Notes: generated by a model from the sequence alone, not told the origin. Positions 11,051 to 22,394 are shown, counted from the stretch's first letter. The stretch is DNA of 64,000 nucleotides from Microvelia longipes (GCA_018340805.1 JACMZG010001913.1:14782897-14846896); one strand, 5' to 3'. Program-made: numbers and translations.

Positions 11051-11285
11051 GTTACTCAACCATAAACACAAAACGAGGTACTACGGTAACACACACTCAT
11101 AAATACATAAAAACAAAAAACATTGTTAAAACCTGTGTTAAAAAGGAGTCCTAAAAACACCTGAAACGGACAATTACTTATTACTTAAAATGTCGGTTTA
11201 TGTGGTTCTTCGTGTAAACACAATACTTATATACTTATATTATATATATATATATAATATATAATATATAAAATGATAAGAAGTA
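11051..11285 (-). repeat. Repeat D, partial copy 3
   Basis: Contains the CACACACTCATAAATACATA tract, a GTCCTAAAAACACCTGAAAC segment followed by GGACAATT, and CAATACTTATATAC, as in the left part of other D copies. It merges into a TA-rich tract at 11235-11270. Confidence 0.5.
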
Positions 11286-12068
11286 AAAATAAAATGAAAG
11301 CTGGTTGAGTGTGCACCTCTTATTTACTGCACCGTAAAATAATTTTTTCACACCATTTAGTCTTTTATCTTATTGCTTAGTTATTTTATTGAATTTTGTG
11401 TTTAAAAAATTCCAGTAAAAGAAAAAAAACCAAGTTTATACTCTAATTTCTAACAATTATTTCTTTCATTTTAATTATATCTCCCTGTATAAACATTTTT
11501 TAATTATTATATTAAAAAAAAGAATAACATTTGTAGATGTAATTAGAAAGAGATCTCTAGAGTAAAAGTTTTATTTCGACGCCCTTTGCTCCGCATCTCT
11601 TTTCCTTTGCCCTAATTCTGCCCCCACCTACTGCCCCTCTTACATAGTCCACCCTAAAGTTGACCCTCAAGTTTCGAACATACCCCCTCCACTTGACCCC
11701 TATCACAGCAAGTTAATTTGATTTTTTAAATGTGTCTCTTTTCCCACTTAATTAACATGTTTATTTATTTACCATCTTTTTTCCCCTCTAGAAAACAGAG
11801 ATGAGTTCATTGAATTTTAAAAATGTTTTTGTGGTAAATGCAAATTAAAAAAAGAAAGGTAATTGAGAGGTAAGGTTGAATTGAGTCGAGTTTATAATAA
11901 ATAAAATACTTGAAAAACCACCGACAAATAAAAATAAACGCTAAAAGTATTTATTAAAGCTGGCGAGAAAAAATAAGTGCAGAGCCTTGGCTGTGAACCA
12001 TGACCTCCAAAATTTGTCAACAGAATTGCGGCAATAATAATCTTTTAAACTATAAGATGATTTGTCTA

Positions 12069-12257
12069 CTATTAGCTATAGTACGACATACGGCTAAAAA
12101 CAGTTAACAGCGTGAGAAAATAATGCGAGGGAGCGAATGAAGATATTCCGTGATGTTAAACCACGCCCTTAATTTTAAATCAGGCCAACCTTATTGGTTC
12201 CTTAACTCTATTTTCCCGCGCTATCAACTTATTTTAGCTGTGTGTCGTACTATAATA
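12069..12257. mobile_element. CTATTATAGTACGACA foldback MITE
   Basis: Arms of about 60 bp: left CTATTAGCTATAGTACGACA and onwards to about 12130, right TAGCTGTGTGTCGTACTATA preceded by the complement of AACAGCGTGAGAAAATA. The arms differ at scattered sites. The loop contains unique AT-rich sequence. No coding capacity. Confidence 0.65.
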
Positions 12258-12466
12258 GAAATAATTTATAACGCAAACAAGCAACAAGATTAAGTTCAAT
12301 TTCAGGAGGTTAAAACAAAATGACTTTCAATTCACGAACATAAATTCGAAAAGCACCTTCCGAAGATACCTCTAAAGGGTACCTTAACGGTATTTCGCCA
12401 AAAAAAATCATTTACAAATAGTTTATAATGATGAATATATGTGTTAAAATCAGATAAATTTGCTGA

Positions 12467-12525
12467 GGTTCGCCCAGCAAAATTTTGTGTCAATGGTGGT
12501 TCGCCCAGCAAAACTTTGTGTTTAC
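12467..12525. repeat. Short direct repeat GGTTCGCCCAGCAAAA
   Basis: Two copies of GGTTCGCCCAGCAAAAnTTTG TGT about 30 bp apart. No further copies were seen. Confidence 0.6.
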
Positions 12526-12773
12526 GGCTAACTGACACATAAAACTTTTAAACTGTAACACTTTTTGTAACTGTCATTTTAATTTTCACCCTAATTTCTT
12601 ATAATCTATCAAATAACTCTATCGTTTTATACAACTAAAACGTACCTAAGCTCATTTCCCCGTTAGCTACAAAGGATCATATAAAACATAACTGGGATAA
12701 ATAATAACTGGGTTTTCTAGTTAAGATTTAACCAAATTACAAAATAATATAGCAAATTGTCAATAAAAGTAAA

Positions 12774-12843
12774 AGAAAAATGTCAGATTTTAAAGAGCTT
12801 CAACATTTTCTCTATTTTAACTACTTTATTTTTAATTCAAATA

Positions 12844-12921
<78 letters not shown>

Positions 12922-12990
12922 TATTTGAATTAAAAATAAAGTAGTTAAATAGGGAAAATGTTAATGTTCTTTAAAATCTGACAGTTTTCT
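12774..12990. mobile_element. Foldback MITE with a central TA microsatellite
   Basis: Arms of about 70 bp, almost perfectly complementary: left from AGAAAAATGTCAGATTTTAA, right ending TTAAAATCTGACAGTTTTCT. Between them is a (TA)n tract of about 70 bp with two interruptions (12847-12917). The entire element is one large palindrome and could extrude as a cruciform. No coding sequence. Confidence 0.8.
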
Positions 12991-13689
12991 TAAGCTTAAA
13001 CTTTAAAAAATAAGTTTTACAGCTCAAAAAATATTAAAAAAGCCCTAAATGGACCAGAAGGCTTGTTTCTCAGCCATTATCCCCTTAGAAAAACTTTCTT
13101 TTTTATGATCCCTTCAAAAATGCTCCCAAGAATTTTTAATAATGAGAACCTTTAAAAAATTTAAAAAAAAAAGTTTTCTTTCACAATTTTTTTAGTAGTC
13201 AATCTCCAAGTGCTAAGTTCCCTTTGTCATTAAATATAAAATATTATAAAAAGCATTTTATTATTTTTTTTTAAACTTCATTTATAAAGTCGCTTAGGTT
13301 ATGTTGAAATTGTTTAAGTTCAAGTTACGCCGCTCTCAGGACTTGAAGTTAAGTTGACTAGTTTACGAGGAAAGAGATGAAATGTCAGTTACTTTAAAAT
13401 ACTTCATCTTCAAAAGATTTCTAAGTATGTAAAGTTTAAACATTCTTTGTTTATGTTTTTAGGTAACATTATATTTTAAGATTAAATTTTAACTAAACTT
13501 TTAAAATATAATTTATTGAAAGAGAGTTTATTGGAAAATTATTTTGTTACAGCTGATATTAGGCTGATTTGAATCTGACTATTAAGCAATAAGGTCAGTC
13601 AGGAACAACAATAGAAATAGATAATCTCCTATCTGTTTTGTAAAATATTAAAAATATTTTTTTAAATCTTAGATTTTATTTTACATACG

Positions 13690-13960
13690 AATAATGTTTC
13701 CATATGTTTTTACTTTTCCTCATTTATACCATAGGTATATAGGAAAAGTATTGTGTTTGCAAACAAAACAGAAACCAAGATGTTATTGGAATTATCTTTT
13801 TCAGAGGGATTTTAAGACCTCCTGATTGTTTTAATAGAAAGTTGTCTGTCAGTATGTGAGTGTGTGTCTAAGTGCGTATGCGTGTGTTTGTTATCATCGT
13901 AGCTTCTATTGCATTTATGGTAGAAATTATGAGAAGTTTGAAACTTTACAGAAACTTTAT
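13690..13960 (+). repeat. Repeat D, partial copy 4
   Basis: Plus-strand copy with ATAGGTATATAGGAAAAGTA, a GGATTTTAAGACCTCCTGA segment, a TG-rich tract and TTATCATCGTAGCTTC. It stops at about 13960, where the truncated LINE begins, so the LINE insertion or its target lies within D. Confidence 0.65.
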
Positions 13961-14685
13961 TGAAACATTGCATAAAAATGTTAAATCTGAAGTTCTGTGA
14001 TGACATAGCAATCTTGGCTGAGTCCCCAGTAGCTCTTCAATACATGATCAAGGAACTAGTCAGATACTGCAATAAATGGGGTCTAATTATAAATATCTCT
14101 AAATCTAAAATAATGATTTTTAAAAAGTCAGGGAAGCTGCTTAGAAATGAGGTTTGGTTTGTGAATGGTGTTAAAATTGAGGTGGTTAAACAGTACACAT
14201 ATTTAAGAATTTGTCTAACTCCTACATTAAATCTTGATGAACACCTAAAAGGTAAACTATCCGAAGCCAAAGTCACAATGGGAAGTGTGTGGAAAAGGTT
14301 TTTTGAAAATGACTTTATAAATCTTGATTCAAAATTAAAAATATTTTACTCTATTGTGAGGGCTACTGTTTTTTATGGTGTACAAAATGTCTGGGGGGAT
14401 CAGCAGTTCGATTTGGTAGAACAAGTACAACGATTCTTTCTCAAAACAATTTTAGGGTTGCCTAAAAGTACACCAAATTATTTTTTGTATCTTGAAACAG
14501 GAACCAAACCTATGTACATCCATACCTTGACTTACCACATCCGTTATTTTAAAAAAATATTAGAGACGAGGGAACAAAGGTTACCAAAAATTTTAGCTAA
14601 GGAATGTATCAAAAGAAAATCTGGGTGGTGGTTTGAATGGAATGAGCTCATAAAAGAACATGTTGAAACAGATCAAATAAATTAG
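13960..14685 (+). pseudogene. LINE reverse transcriptase fragment (5'-truncated)
   Basis: An open frame of 241 codons matching the second half of a non-LTR retrotransposon reverse transcriptase. Residues 12-15 read FCDD in place of the usual FADD of catalytic motif C, inside a typical context (FCDDIAILAES). Residues 40-54 (WGLIINISKSKIMIF) are the following motif D/E region. QYTYLRI near residues 78-84 is the usual YLG region with G changed to R. The thumb follows (residues 100-230). The fingers, motifs A and B, the endonuclease and ORF1 are all absent, so the copy is 5'-truncated at about 13.96 kb, as is common for LINEs. The frame ends at TAG 14683-14685, and the remainder continues in another frame at once. 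The apparent ATG start is not a true start. Clade not assigned. Confidence 0.9.
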
Positions 14686-15140
14686 ATAGATTTGGCAAAA
14701 TGTGTAGCAATGATGGAAATAGTGAAAGTAAAAGTAGAAAACAAATGGGAACAAGTTTTTTAAGCAAGGTTAGGGAGAGTAGTAGAGGTGTATATAAAAT
14801 GTTAAGTGATGAAACAGGACCACAAATAATGAAACTTGATAACATCAAAATGATAAAACTAATAATAAAAGCAAGAGGTGATCTTTTTCCTTGGAATAAC
14901 AAGTGTTGGCAAGATGATGAGGATTATGTGTGCGAGGCTTGTGGTAACTTGGGCAAAGAGGACATTGTCCATGTTCTTGCTCAATGTCCTGCTTACAGAT
15001 CTATCAGACTATGTACCCTCAAGATTGACTTCTTGTCTCTCCAAGATATAATTCAATATTTAAAAGGTAAAAATTGGGTTACTCTTTGCTCTTGCTTAAA
15101 ACAAATAATTGCTAAAAGAGGAGAGACAAAAACTTACTAA
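14667..15140 (+). pseudogene. LINE C-terminal part with CCHC zinc knuckle
   Basis: Continuation of the LINE protein in a different frame; one small frameshift lies around 14679-14685. From the internal ATG at 14700 there are 146 codons. Residues 78-96 hold a CX2CX9HX4C motif (CEACGNLGKEDIVHVLAQC), the C-terminal zinc-binding motif found after the reverse transcriptase in many non-LTR elements. LIIKARGDLFPWNNKCW just before it resembles the conserved linker seen in those families. The sequence is otherwise open to its natural stop, so apart from truncation and the frameshift it is little damaged, suggesting a fairly recent insertion. Confidence 0.85.
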
Positions 15141-15434
15141 AAATTTACTAATTTAATTCTATATATAATTCAATCTTTTTTTTTATTTTAATCATTTTTT
15201 AATCTAGGTAGACTTCATTTACTATCTGAAACCATTAATGCATGTCATTTACTTAATACGAAAGATTAATACTTGTTTCAATAATAATAATGAAAGGAAA
15301 AATTGTATTTTTATAAAAAAAAGTATGAGTAAACTGTAATTTAGTTTTGTATCATATAAGTCACTTGTTAGTTAACTATTGTAACCAGATTTAAGGGAGC
15401 TAAAAATAAAAATTAAAAAAAAAATGTAAAAAAA
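15141..15434 (+). mobile_element. LINE 3' UTR and A-rich tail
   Basis: AT-rich non-coding stretch after the LINE stop codon, ending in an A-rich tail (about 15400-15434: AATAAAAATTAAAAAAAAAA and so on). The next base begins a GC-rich hairpin repeat, so the junction is sharp. No target-site duplication could be identified with confidence. Confidence 0.7.
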
Positions 15435-15600
15435 TACGGGCCTTCAGCCCGTAGCCGCTTTGCGGCCAAATTGTTGTTGTTTTGTATTATGTATGGTTTC
15501 ATTATCGTTTCTTGTTACATGGCATTTTGCCACGTATTAAGCGAATTTTCACAGCCTCGTTTCACAGGCCCGCTTCGCGGGCCTGAGAGGCTTTCTCACG
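15435..15600 (+). repeat. GC-rich hairpin cluster and GCCACG-ATTAAGCGAAT repeat, copy 2
   Basis: Three hairpins: TACGGGC-CTTCA-GCCCGTA (15435-15453), GCCGC-TTT-GCGGC (15454-15466) and CAGGCCCGC-TTC-GCGGGCCTG (15565-15585). Between the second and third lies TGGCATTTTGCCACG and ATTAAGCGAATTT, also found near 7165-7195. GC-rich hairpins in an otherwise AT-rich setting are unusual here. The open frame across this stretch is not supported as a gene. Confidence 0.65.
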
Positions 15601-16078
15601 AATTTGATTTTTTTAATCCTCTATTGTTAATAGTAAGCAATAATATTACAGTTAATAAGCAATATAAAAAAATAATAAGTATAATTAAATACATAACTAA
15701 TACGTTTTTTTATAGAGGTATAAAGAATACAAGAAAAAAATCCACACGTTGCAACTGTTGGAGTAACCTTGTATAAAGGGTAAGAAAAGATTATAGTTTC
15801 ATCTTTTATAAGTTTTAGTTATCGTCCACCATACAAAAGGGTATAAACTCGTACATACATTTATGATTGTTTATACAATTTAAAGAAAAATGTAAAGTTT
15901 TTTTCGTAAACAAATTGTTTATTTGAGTATAATCTTTAGGTTGAAAAAAATATATTCATGATTTTTAAAACAAAAATACCGTTTTCGTCACTTAGGATTG
16001 TCCGATTGAGCTGAAACCGGTCGCAATCGTTTTAGAATGACTTCTACCATAAAAAGACTACTTCGAGGTTCTTCCTCA

Positions 16079-16210
16079 TTACAGGCCTGCTTAGCTCGGC
16101 GTGGATCAGTGGAAGCCATTTTTGTACTATCTCTCTGGGACAGTAGGCTTACCAGGATGGAGCAAGAGGTAGAGGGCCCTCTTTTACACTATATCCCCAC
16201 CCTCTAAAAC
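16079..16210 (+). pseudogene. Coding-like relic with SLWDSR motif, copy 1
   Basis: Reading the frame through TGG at 16136 gives VLSLWDSRLTRMEQEVEGP before a stop at about 16205. The minus strand at 17745-17890 encodes ILNIWDSRITLEEQEVEDP in the matching position, followed by more residues. The DNA is similar over at least 110 bp, and I/L and D/E type exchanges dominate, as in a once-coding sequence. The protein was not recognised. Both copies are short and closed, so they are relics of a repeated gene or a transposon. Confidence 0.4.
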
Positions 16211-16409
16211 TACTGAACCCAACAGATATCGTACGAGTCTTGGAGCTAGACGTATACATATATACAAGATTATATATATATGTATACTGTTTGCGCCATT
16301 TGTGATGGTTTGATTCAGCTGAAATTGGTCTTAATCGATTTAGCTAGCCGTCTACCTAAACACGAAATACCTTGTTTTAAAGCCATTTCAAGTTTCAAAA
16401 AAAAAAAAA

Positions 16410-16962
16410 TTTTTTCATGACGTCATAACTTTGATTGATGACGTCATAATGTTTTTATAAACAATGTTTATTATTATTAAAAATCAGTCTATAACTGTAG
16501 TTCTGCTATGCGGAAAATAATTTTTATGACGTCATAAACCCGCAATAATGACTAATCAAAAATGTCTTAAAGTTATAAAACGCTAAAAAATTATTTTCAC
16601 AAAGTTAAAAATATATGTGGGGGTCTGTTATCATCGTAGCTTCAGTGTATTAATGCTAGAGATTTGAATCTTAGTATAAAAATTAGACTATAGGTGTAGC
16701 TGTGCTATGCGGATTTTTTATGACGTCATTAACCCACAATAATGACTTAGTGGAAATTGTGAAAACATAAGCTTTTCTCATTATCAGCATTAGTTTAATT
16801 TTTATCAGATTACTTGTGTACGTTTTTTTAAATTGAAAATTATCTAATTGAATTGAAAATTAGTACAAGAGTATACGTTTACGAAATACAGTACACGAAA
16901 ATAAATAAGTACACGAAGTTTCGTTTCAATACAACAAATTTATTTATGGTGTTTCTTGGACC
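16410..16962 (+). repeat. Repeat D, copy 5, partly duplicated
   Basis: Plus-strand D. The segment CTGTAGTT-TGCTATGCGGA-TGACGTCAT-AACCCGCAATAATGAC occurs twice (about 16490-16560 and 16690-16750), so this copy has an internal duplication or is two nested copies. Four TGACGTCA palindromes occur at 16418, 16439, 16527 and 16720. It continues with CTTTTCTCATTATCAGCATT and runs into the 5S relic. Confidence 0.65.
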
Positions 16963-17015
16963 ATAAGAGTTAAGCATTATCGAGTGTGGACAGTGCATGG
17001 ATAGGCGTTTCGAAC
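16963..17015 (+). repeat. 5S rRNA relic at the end of repeat D
   Basis: AGTTAAGCA, three bases, TCG, then GG..AGT.C.TGGAT.GG aligns without gaps to the 5S rRNA stretch from AGTTAAGCAACGTCG to ACTTGGATGGG, covering the intermediate element and box C. About 26 of 36 positions agree by eye. Sequence beyond it is unique. Confidence 0.7.
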
Positions 17016-17455
17016 ATTTTAAAATCGTATTTCAAATGTTATAACTTCGGTTGCAGCAAATTTTATCTGCTTTAAAATGTCCTCTATCGCACAATTATAC
17101 TGTGTCAAAAAATGTCCTGTTCAAACTCGCACACGAAAAACAGGGACCGATATATTTCTAGACATCTGACAAAGTCAATTATTTAACGCCAATAAAAATA
17201 TCATGATGATCTACTTATAGCTTTTACCATAGCTTCTCTTTGTTACTAGAAGTGTAGATGTAAAGACCGTCTACAAGCCAGGACCAAGGCACATCCCCCC
17301 AGACCGGCTATCTAACGGCGCCGACCTACTAACACTTGTTTACGATAAAACCCCTCTTTCTTATTGACCAGACAATACCAGACATCCTAAAGATTTTTTT
17401 CATATAACTTGGAACAAACAATAACAAGAATTAAAACAAGAAAATAGTATAATAT

Positions 17456-17471
17456 AAATATATATATATAT

Positions 17472-17526
<55 letters not shown>

Positions 17527-17530
17527 ATTA
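17456..17530. repeat. TA microsatellite
   Basis: Interrupted (TA)n tract. No inverted arms were seen around it, unlike the tract at 12.85 kb. Confidence 0.9.
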
Positions 17531-17744
17531 CAGGCATTCAATTAAAGTTTCTGCGTTGTTGCATATGCATATAACAGTAAATGAAAATTATATTTTCAAA
17601 ATTGAAACTTGTGTTTGAAACTTGTTGTGAAACTTAAAAAGGTGTTTTAAAAAGTTACTCTATTACGTTATTGGAATGCAAAATAGATTTAGACTGGTTT
17701 TGGATAATCGGATAATCAATCCCATGAGATGCAAATGTGGATGA

Positions 17745-17908
17745 CCTCCATATCTGTTGAGTTCAGTGGTTATAAAGGGTGGGAAAAGAATTATAGATTT
17801 TACAGGAGGATCTTCTACCTCTTGTTCCTCTAAGGTTATCCTACTATCCCAGATATTCAGTATAGTATAAAGTAACCTGAAAAGGTCATTTTTATTTGCT
17901 GTTTTCAA
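17745..17908 (-). pseudogene. Coding-like relic with IWDSR motif, copy 2
   Basis: Minus-strand open frame of about 80 codons beginning at 17908. Residues about 18-36 (NIWDSRITLEEQEVEDPP) match copy 1 at 16.1 kb. It goes on with a proline- and phenylalanine-containing stretch and HPHLHLMG. No known domain was recognised, and no intact gene surrounds it. The frame extends to 17663 but the similarity to copy 1 stops near 17745. Confidence 0.4.
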
Positions 17909-17939
17909 TAATGAAATAACAAATAATACAAAATAAAAA

Positions 17940-19420
17940 GCAATTTATAAGGAAATTCTTCAGGGCGAAAATAGTTAGCAAACGAGAGGTCGGGAGCCGG
18001 TCAGGGGCCGGAAGCCACTAACTTGCTAATACAATGACATGGCTATCTTATGAAATAAGACTGCATCATATATTAAGACATTTATAAGCACAAAGCACTC
18101 TCAGTGTACTTTGAGAAAACTAGTTAAAAACTAGTCAGATAACCTATATTTTGTAAAAATGACATTTTTGAAATATATGTTTTGAAAAAGAAGTAATACA
18201 ATAATACAATAAAGTACATAAAAAGTTTTAACAAAATATTTTAAATCCGCTAGGTTTTAGAGATTGGATTTTTATGTTTTTCTCTCTCTTGGATTTTCAT
18301 TTTCTAGTATATTTCATTAATTGAATTTAAAGAAAAAAACTTTTTTTTTTAGAATTTTATATACTTTTACATTATTTAGGCTTTTTATCCACGTAAAGAG
18401 AGTTTAGAGTTACTCGGGAAAAAGGGGAATATTCTTGCAAGTGTGAGTTGTGTCAGACCTAAATCACACGGAAAATATTGCAACCCCTTTTTAAAAAGCC
18501 CGATGAAATAAAAACGCTGACTTTTTATTCAGAAGGGGAGAATCTGAATATTCAGTGGGAATTTTTTTTATTGTTTAAAAATTTAAATGCTTATTTCCGT
18601 AGTGGAGAGAAAAGTAGTGAAAAGTTTACATCCCTGTGGTCGGTGAAATTTCAAGCCTAGATAGACAAGGTACAGGGAATTGCCATCAGCCAACCCTTGC
18701 CATCAAATTTTCATTTCCTCTCGTATAATCCTCCTAATTCCCCCTCTAGAGCTCTTACCCAGATCAACGTCAATCAAGAAACCGAAGCTTAAATTAATTA
18801 ATGTATTATTAGCTAAAATTTAACATTTATTATAACTTAAGTATAAATATTTAATGTTTTCACAGTCGATAAATTCTATTTTTAATTTGAAGCAGTACAA
18901 AGTTTACCATATTATTTAGAAATTAACTTTGAATTTAAAAACTAAGCTGAGCAATATAAAAGTTATGTCCATACTTGTACAATCTTTACTTACTCACTAT
19001 TGTAGGTAAATAGAAAAGAATTATGTTCATTCTAAAATTCTGGACTCCGTATTTCAACAGAGTTATCCGCTCCAAGTTCGCCTATTTAAATAAATGCCCC
19101 ACCCTGCGAGAACCAGCTCAAGTGGGTTGCACCTACAATTCTCTAACAAACGTAATTGATATAAACTAAGAGCATAGTCCGGGGTGGGCACCTTTGGTTC
19201 TTATACGACTATGGCCACGGTAGTCGAATTAAGTATTCGAATTCCCATTTAAATACTTAAGCCAAATTTTTAAGGTGTTTACTCGAGGTAAATAGGAAAA
19301 ACCGCGCGTACGGAGGTTTCAATATCAGTTGTAGAACTGATAATAATTAGGTTTGATGATAATGTTACTTTGTCTGCGAGGTAACCTCATACAGTAATTT
19401 AATTAAAATATCCACGACTG
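17940..19420. other. Spacer, nothing recognised
   Basis: Apart from a G-rich patch at 17986-18012 (GGTCGGGAGCCGG and GGGGCCGG) there is no recognisable gene or repeat. Confidence 0.5.
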
Positions 19421-19423
19421 CTA

Positions 19424-19705
19424 ATAGACCAAGAGCCCAGGGGTGTTTTGTTAATAAAAAGTGTAATGGCTGGAACCGGTCTCAATTTTTCGTAAATACC
19501 TTCCTGAACAAGGATCTGCCATTCTGCCAACTCGAATCGGATGGGTGTCCCAGGCAGAACCTTTGACCCCTAAAATGCGTTCTGCCTGGGACACCCATCC
19601 GATATGAGTCGGCAGAATTGTTCAGGAAGGTATTTACGAAAAATTGAGACCGGTTCCAGCCATTACACTTTTTATTCACAAAACACCCCTGGGCTCTTGG
19701 ACTAT
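19424..19705. mobile_element. Near-perfect 282-bp foldback element
   Basis: Left arm 19424-19560 and right arm 19579-19705 are almost perfectly complementary, with a loop of about 18 bp. Ends read ATAGNCCAAGAGCCCAGGGG and its complement. Inside are CTGGAACCGGTCTCAATTTT and GGATGGGTGTCCCAGGCAGA. The only notable asymmetry is a small indel near 19511-19535. It is more GC-rich and far better conserved between arms than the other foldbacks, so it may be young. No coding capacity; the minus-strand open frame over it is the hairpin read through. Confidence 0.85.
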
Positions 19706-19709
19706 AAAT

Positions 19710-21825
19710 GAAATAATACACAAAACACGCGCTTTCGATACAAAAACCTAAAAAATCGTCCAAAATACAATCTTTAAAATTAAAACAAAAACCCAGGTTT
19801 AATAATTTTTGAATGAAATCTTCTTGTGATGCGGGTTAATATGGCAACACTTGGACATTTTTGTAAACATATCGCTAAATAACAATAAAATATTGCTCCA
19901 ATACTAATAGATCAAATTCATGTTTGGCATGCTTTGATCAATCCCTCTAAATCTATTAAAACTATTACTAGGAAAAAGGCGTTATGTTAAGCGCCGAAGA
20001 GGAACATTTCCTTCTAATAGCATATGTATTGATTAGAATTCATCATACGATGACATGTACATGATTGATGACATTATTCTTGAAAGAGTGGGCATTAAAC
20101 CTATTGTGTGTTTAAAAAAAAATACAAATATATTTTTAGGACGGCTGTAACCGCTGGACCCTGTATCAAGAAAGTACAAGTCTTGAATAATACAAGTAAT
20201 AAAAATCTACAACTTTACTAATAATTGTAAGACATTGCTTTCACTAATGTCCAAGTGTAGACTGGTAATTTCTTTTAATTTTTTCACTTAAATAAATAAA
20301 TAATTACAAGATCAAAAATTATAATAAAGGTTAACCCACATAATAGGAGGAAAAGTCCAGTGCTATGTGGGTAATTACTAGCGGTTTTTATACAAATGTA
20401 TTAAAAAATGCTAGTAGGTTACAACTTTAATTTAGATCAAGGAAACTAGCATATTTGAATCAAAATCTTAAAATTTAAAATTTGATTATCTCCCCTTTAA
20501 ATCTTACAAACTATTGTGCAAAAACAATTTGTAACTTGATTGATTGTAGTTTCTTTCCATGTGTTAAAAGAAAGCGTTTCACGAATGTCATGACAATTTA
20601 TTGTAACCTACAAGATTTTTTGTAAACAATATATAAACAAAATATTATAAAAACCCAGTTTCATTTATACCAGTAAATTATTTCGAATTCAATTAATTCT
20701 AAAATACGAGAAGTTATATTTATAAAAAAACGTTTGAAAAACTCATATCGACTAGATTATTAATAAACTGAAAGTTGACGATAAAAACTAAGTTTTATAT
20801 TGATAAAATGAACTTATAACACAGTCTACTTAGGTTCAGACTTGGGTATACAAGTAATTGTAGTAGACAAGAAAATATTGTTCATTAAATACTAACACTC
20901 GTACATTTGACACTAAAAGTTGTTTTTACAAGTTTTGTAACTACAAGACTTGTATTTTCGTAAAACGGGAATAAAAAAACCAGGTTTATTCTTTTGCAAA
21001 AAGAATAAAGGGTTTCTTTTATTGCATAAACTAAAACTATACCTTCGCTAAGGAGCTTTTTCATTCGCGATTTTAAGGAGTCGATTTAGGGACTACATAA
21101 TAATTGTAAATGCCAAAAGGTTCTAAAGGAGTTTTATTGCTTTAGAAAATTATCGTTTCCTTTGCTCGCTCGTCAATAATTTTTTTTATTCCTATAATAT
21201 TAAATCTGAGTTGTATTATCTATACCATTATTTCACAATGATATCTTAAAAGGCAAAAATTTACATTCCAACCTTTGCCTACCATAAATGTAAGAGCTAC
21301 ATTTTAAAGTTAAATAGAACAGAAAACATTATTTTAAAAGTCAATTACATGATAACGGTTATCTCACTCAGTAATGGTTAATTTAATCTAAACAAAAAAA
21401 ACTTCTGCCAAAATAATCTTAAGGAAATGCTTTTACCCCAAGCTTTTTTTTCTATTTTCTTTAGAGTTTCAGAAATGCGGACAAAAATAATATTATACTT
21501 TTATAAAGGGCTTAGAATGGCTTGAGCCAATTTTCACTGTTTTTCTCTGCTTTTATTAAATATATATTTTATAAGATTAAATTTAAGTTTACCTTTTTTT
21601 TTTTTCTTTTTTGGCTCTACAAATTAACATTTTGAAGATCTTTGCACAGCCTTCTTAACATATTAATCGCTATTTAAGTAAGTTTATTTTCTTTTTATCG
21701 GATAAATAGTGCTGATTTTCTTGCTTTTATATTTAATTTAAATAAGCTGACAGTAGTGAAACGAGGCATCCCAACATGGAGAATATATAGCGTGTTTATG
21801 TTAAATGTGCTCCTTTAATGGTAGT
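19710..21825. other. AT-rich spacer with one short hairpin
   Basis: At 20331-20373 ACCCACAT and ATGTGGGT can pair around a 28-bp loop. Otherwise nothing recognisable. Confidence 0.45.
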
Positions 21826-22090
21826 AGGTAGTAGTACTACTTTGTACTTTTGGAGTTGCTACTTTGGAGCTACTATTTGGAGTTGCTACTTTGGAGCTAC
21901 TATTTGGAGTTACTGTTTGTATTACTACTTGGGAGTTATTATTTGAAGTTACTACTAGGTAGTTACAACTTTAGAGTTGCTTTTTGGAGTTACTACTTGG
22001 TAGTTAATACTATGGAGCTACTATTTGGGGTTACTACCTTGGAGGTAGTTTGTATTACTACTTAGGAGTTACTACTTGATAGTTACTGCG
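21826..22090. repeat. GGAGTTACTACTT minisatellite
   Basis: Degenerate tandem array with a unit of about 18-19 bp based on TTTGGAGTTACTAC / TTTGGAGCTACTAT. The left part (21849-21910) is the most regular. The translated frame (repeats of YYLELLLWS) is hydrophobic only because of the unit and is not a gene. Confidence 0.85.
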
Positions 22091-22123
22091 TGATTTTACC
22101 CGTCACTCTTTGAGGAAAGAATT

Positions 22124-22146
22124 TTATTTATTTATTTATTTATTTC
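22124..22146. repeat. TTTA microsatellite
   Basis: Five to six TTTA units. Confidence 0.85.
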
Positions 22147-22394
22147 CATTTATCCGCACAATAATTTAACAATCAATTGAACAAATTCTATTAACATACA
22201 CTATATATATAATAAAATCTAAATTAGTGCAAAAAAAAAAAAAGTATATAATATAGGTGTACCAACCTAATTTACCTTGTGAGGAAAGAATGGGCGTAAA
22301 AAAACTATAATACCGTTTTAAAGTTTTGAGATAAAATAGAAGAAACTATAAAAACACGTCTTGTACTTAGTAAGTTTTCTCCCCTCATCTTGTT

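Noticed and set aside
13812..14006. Minus-strand frame opposite the LINE
   Set aside because: Overlaps repeat D and the sense reverse transcriptase; H/T repeats come from the TG-rich tract.
14648..14902. Minus-strand 84-codon frame within the LINE
   Set aside because: Antisense shadow of the LINE C-terminal part.
16418..16730. Four TGACGTCA sites as a CRE enhancer
   Set aside because: They belong to the duplicated D repeat, where the motif is a standing part of the consensus; no promoter is nearby.
16963..17015. Functional 5S rRNA gene
   Set aside because: The 5' half is absent and conserved bases are mutated in all four relics.
21850..22065. 71-codon hydrophobic repeat protein (LLLWSYYLE repeats)
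   Set aside because: The repeats follow the 18-19-bp minisatellite unit and the array is not frame-preserving.
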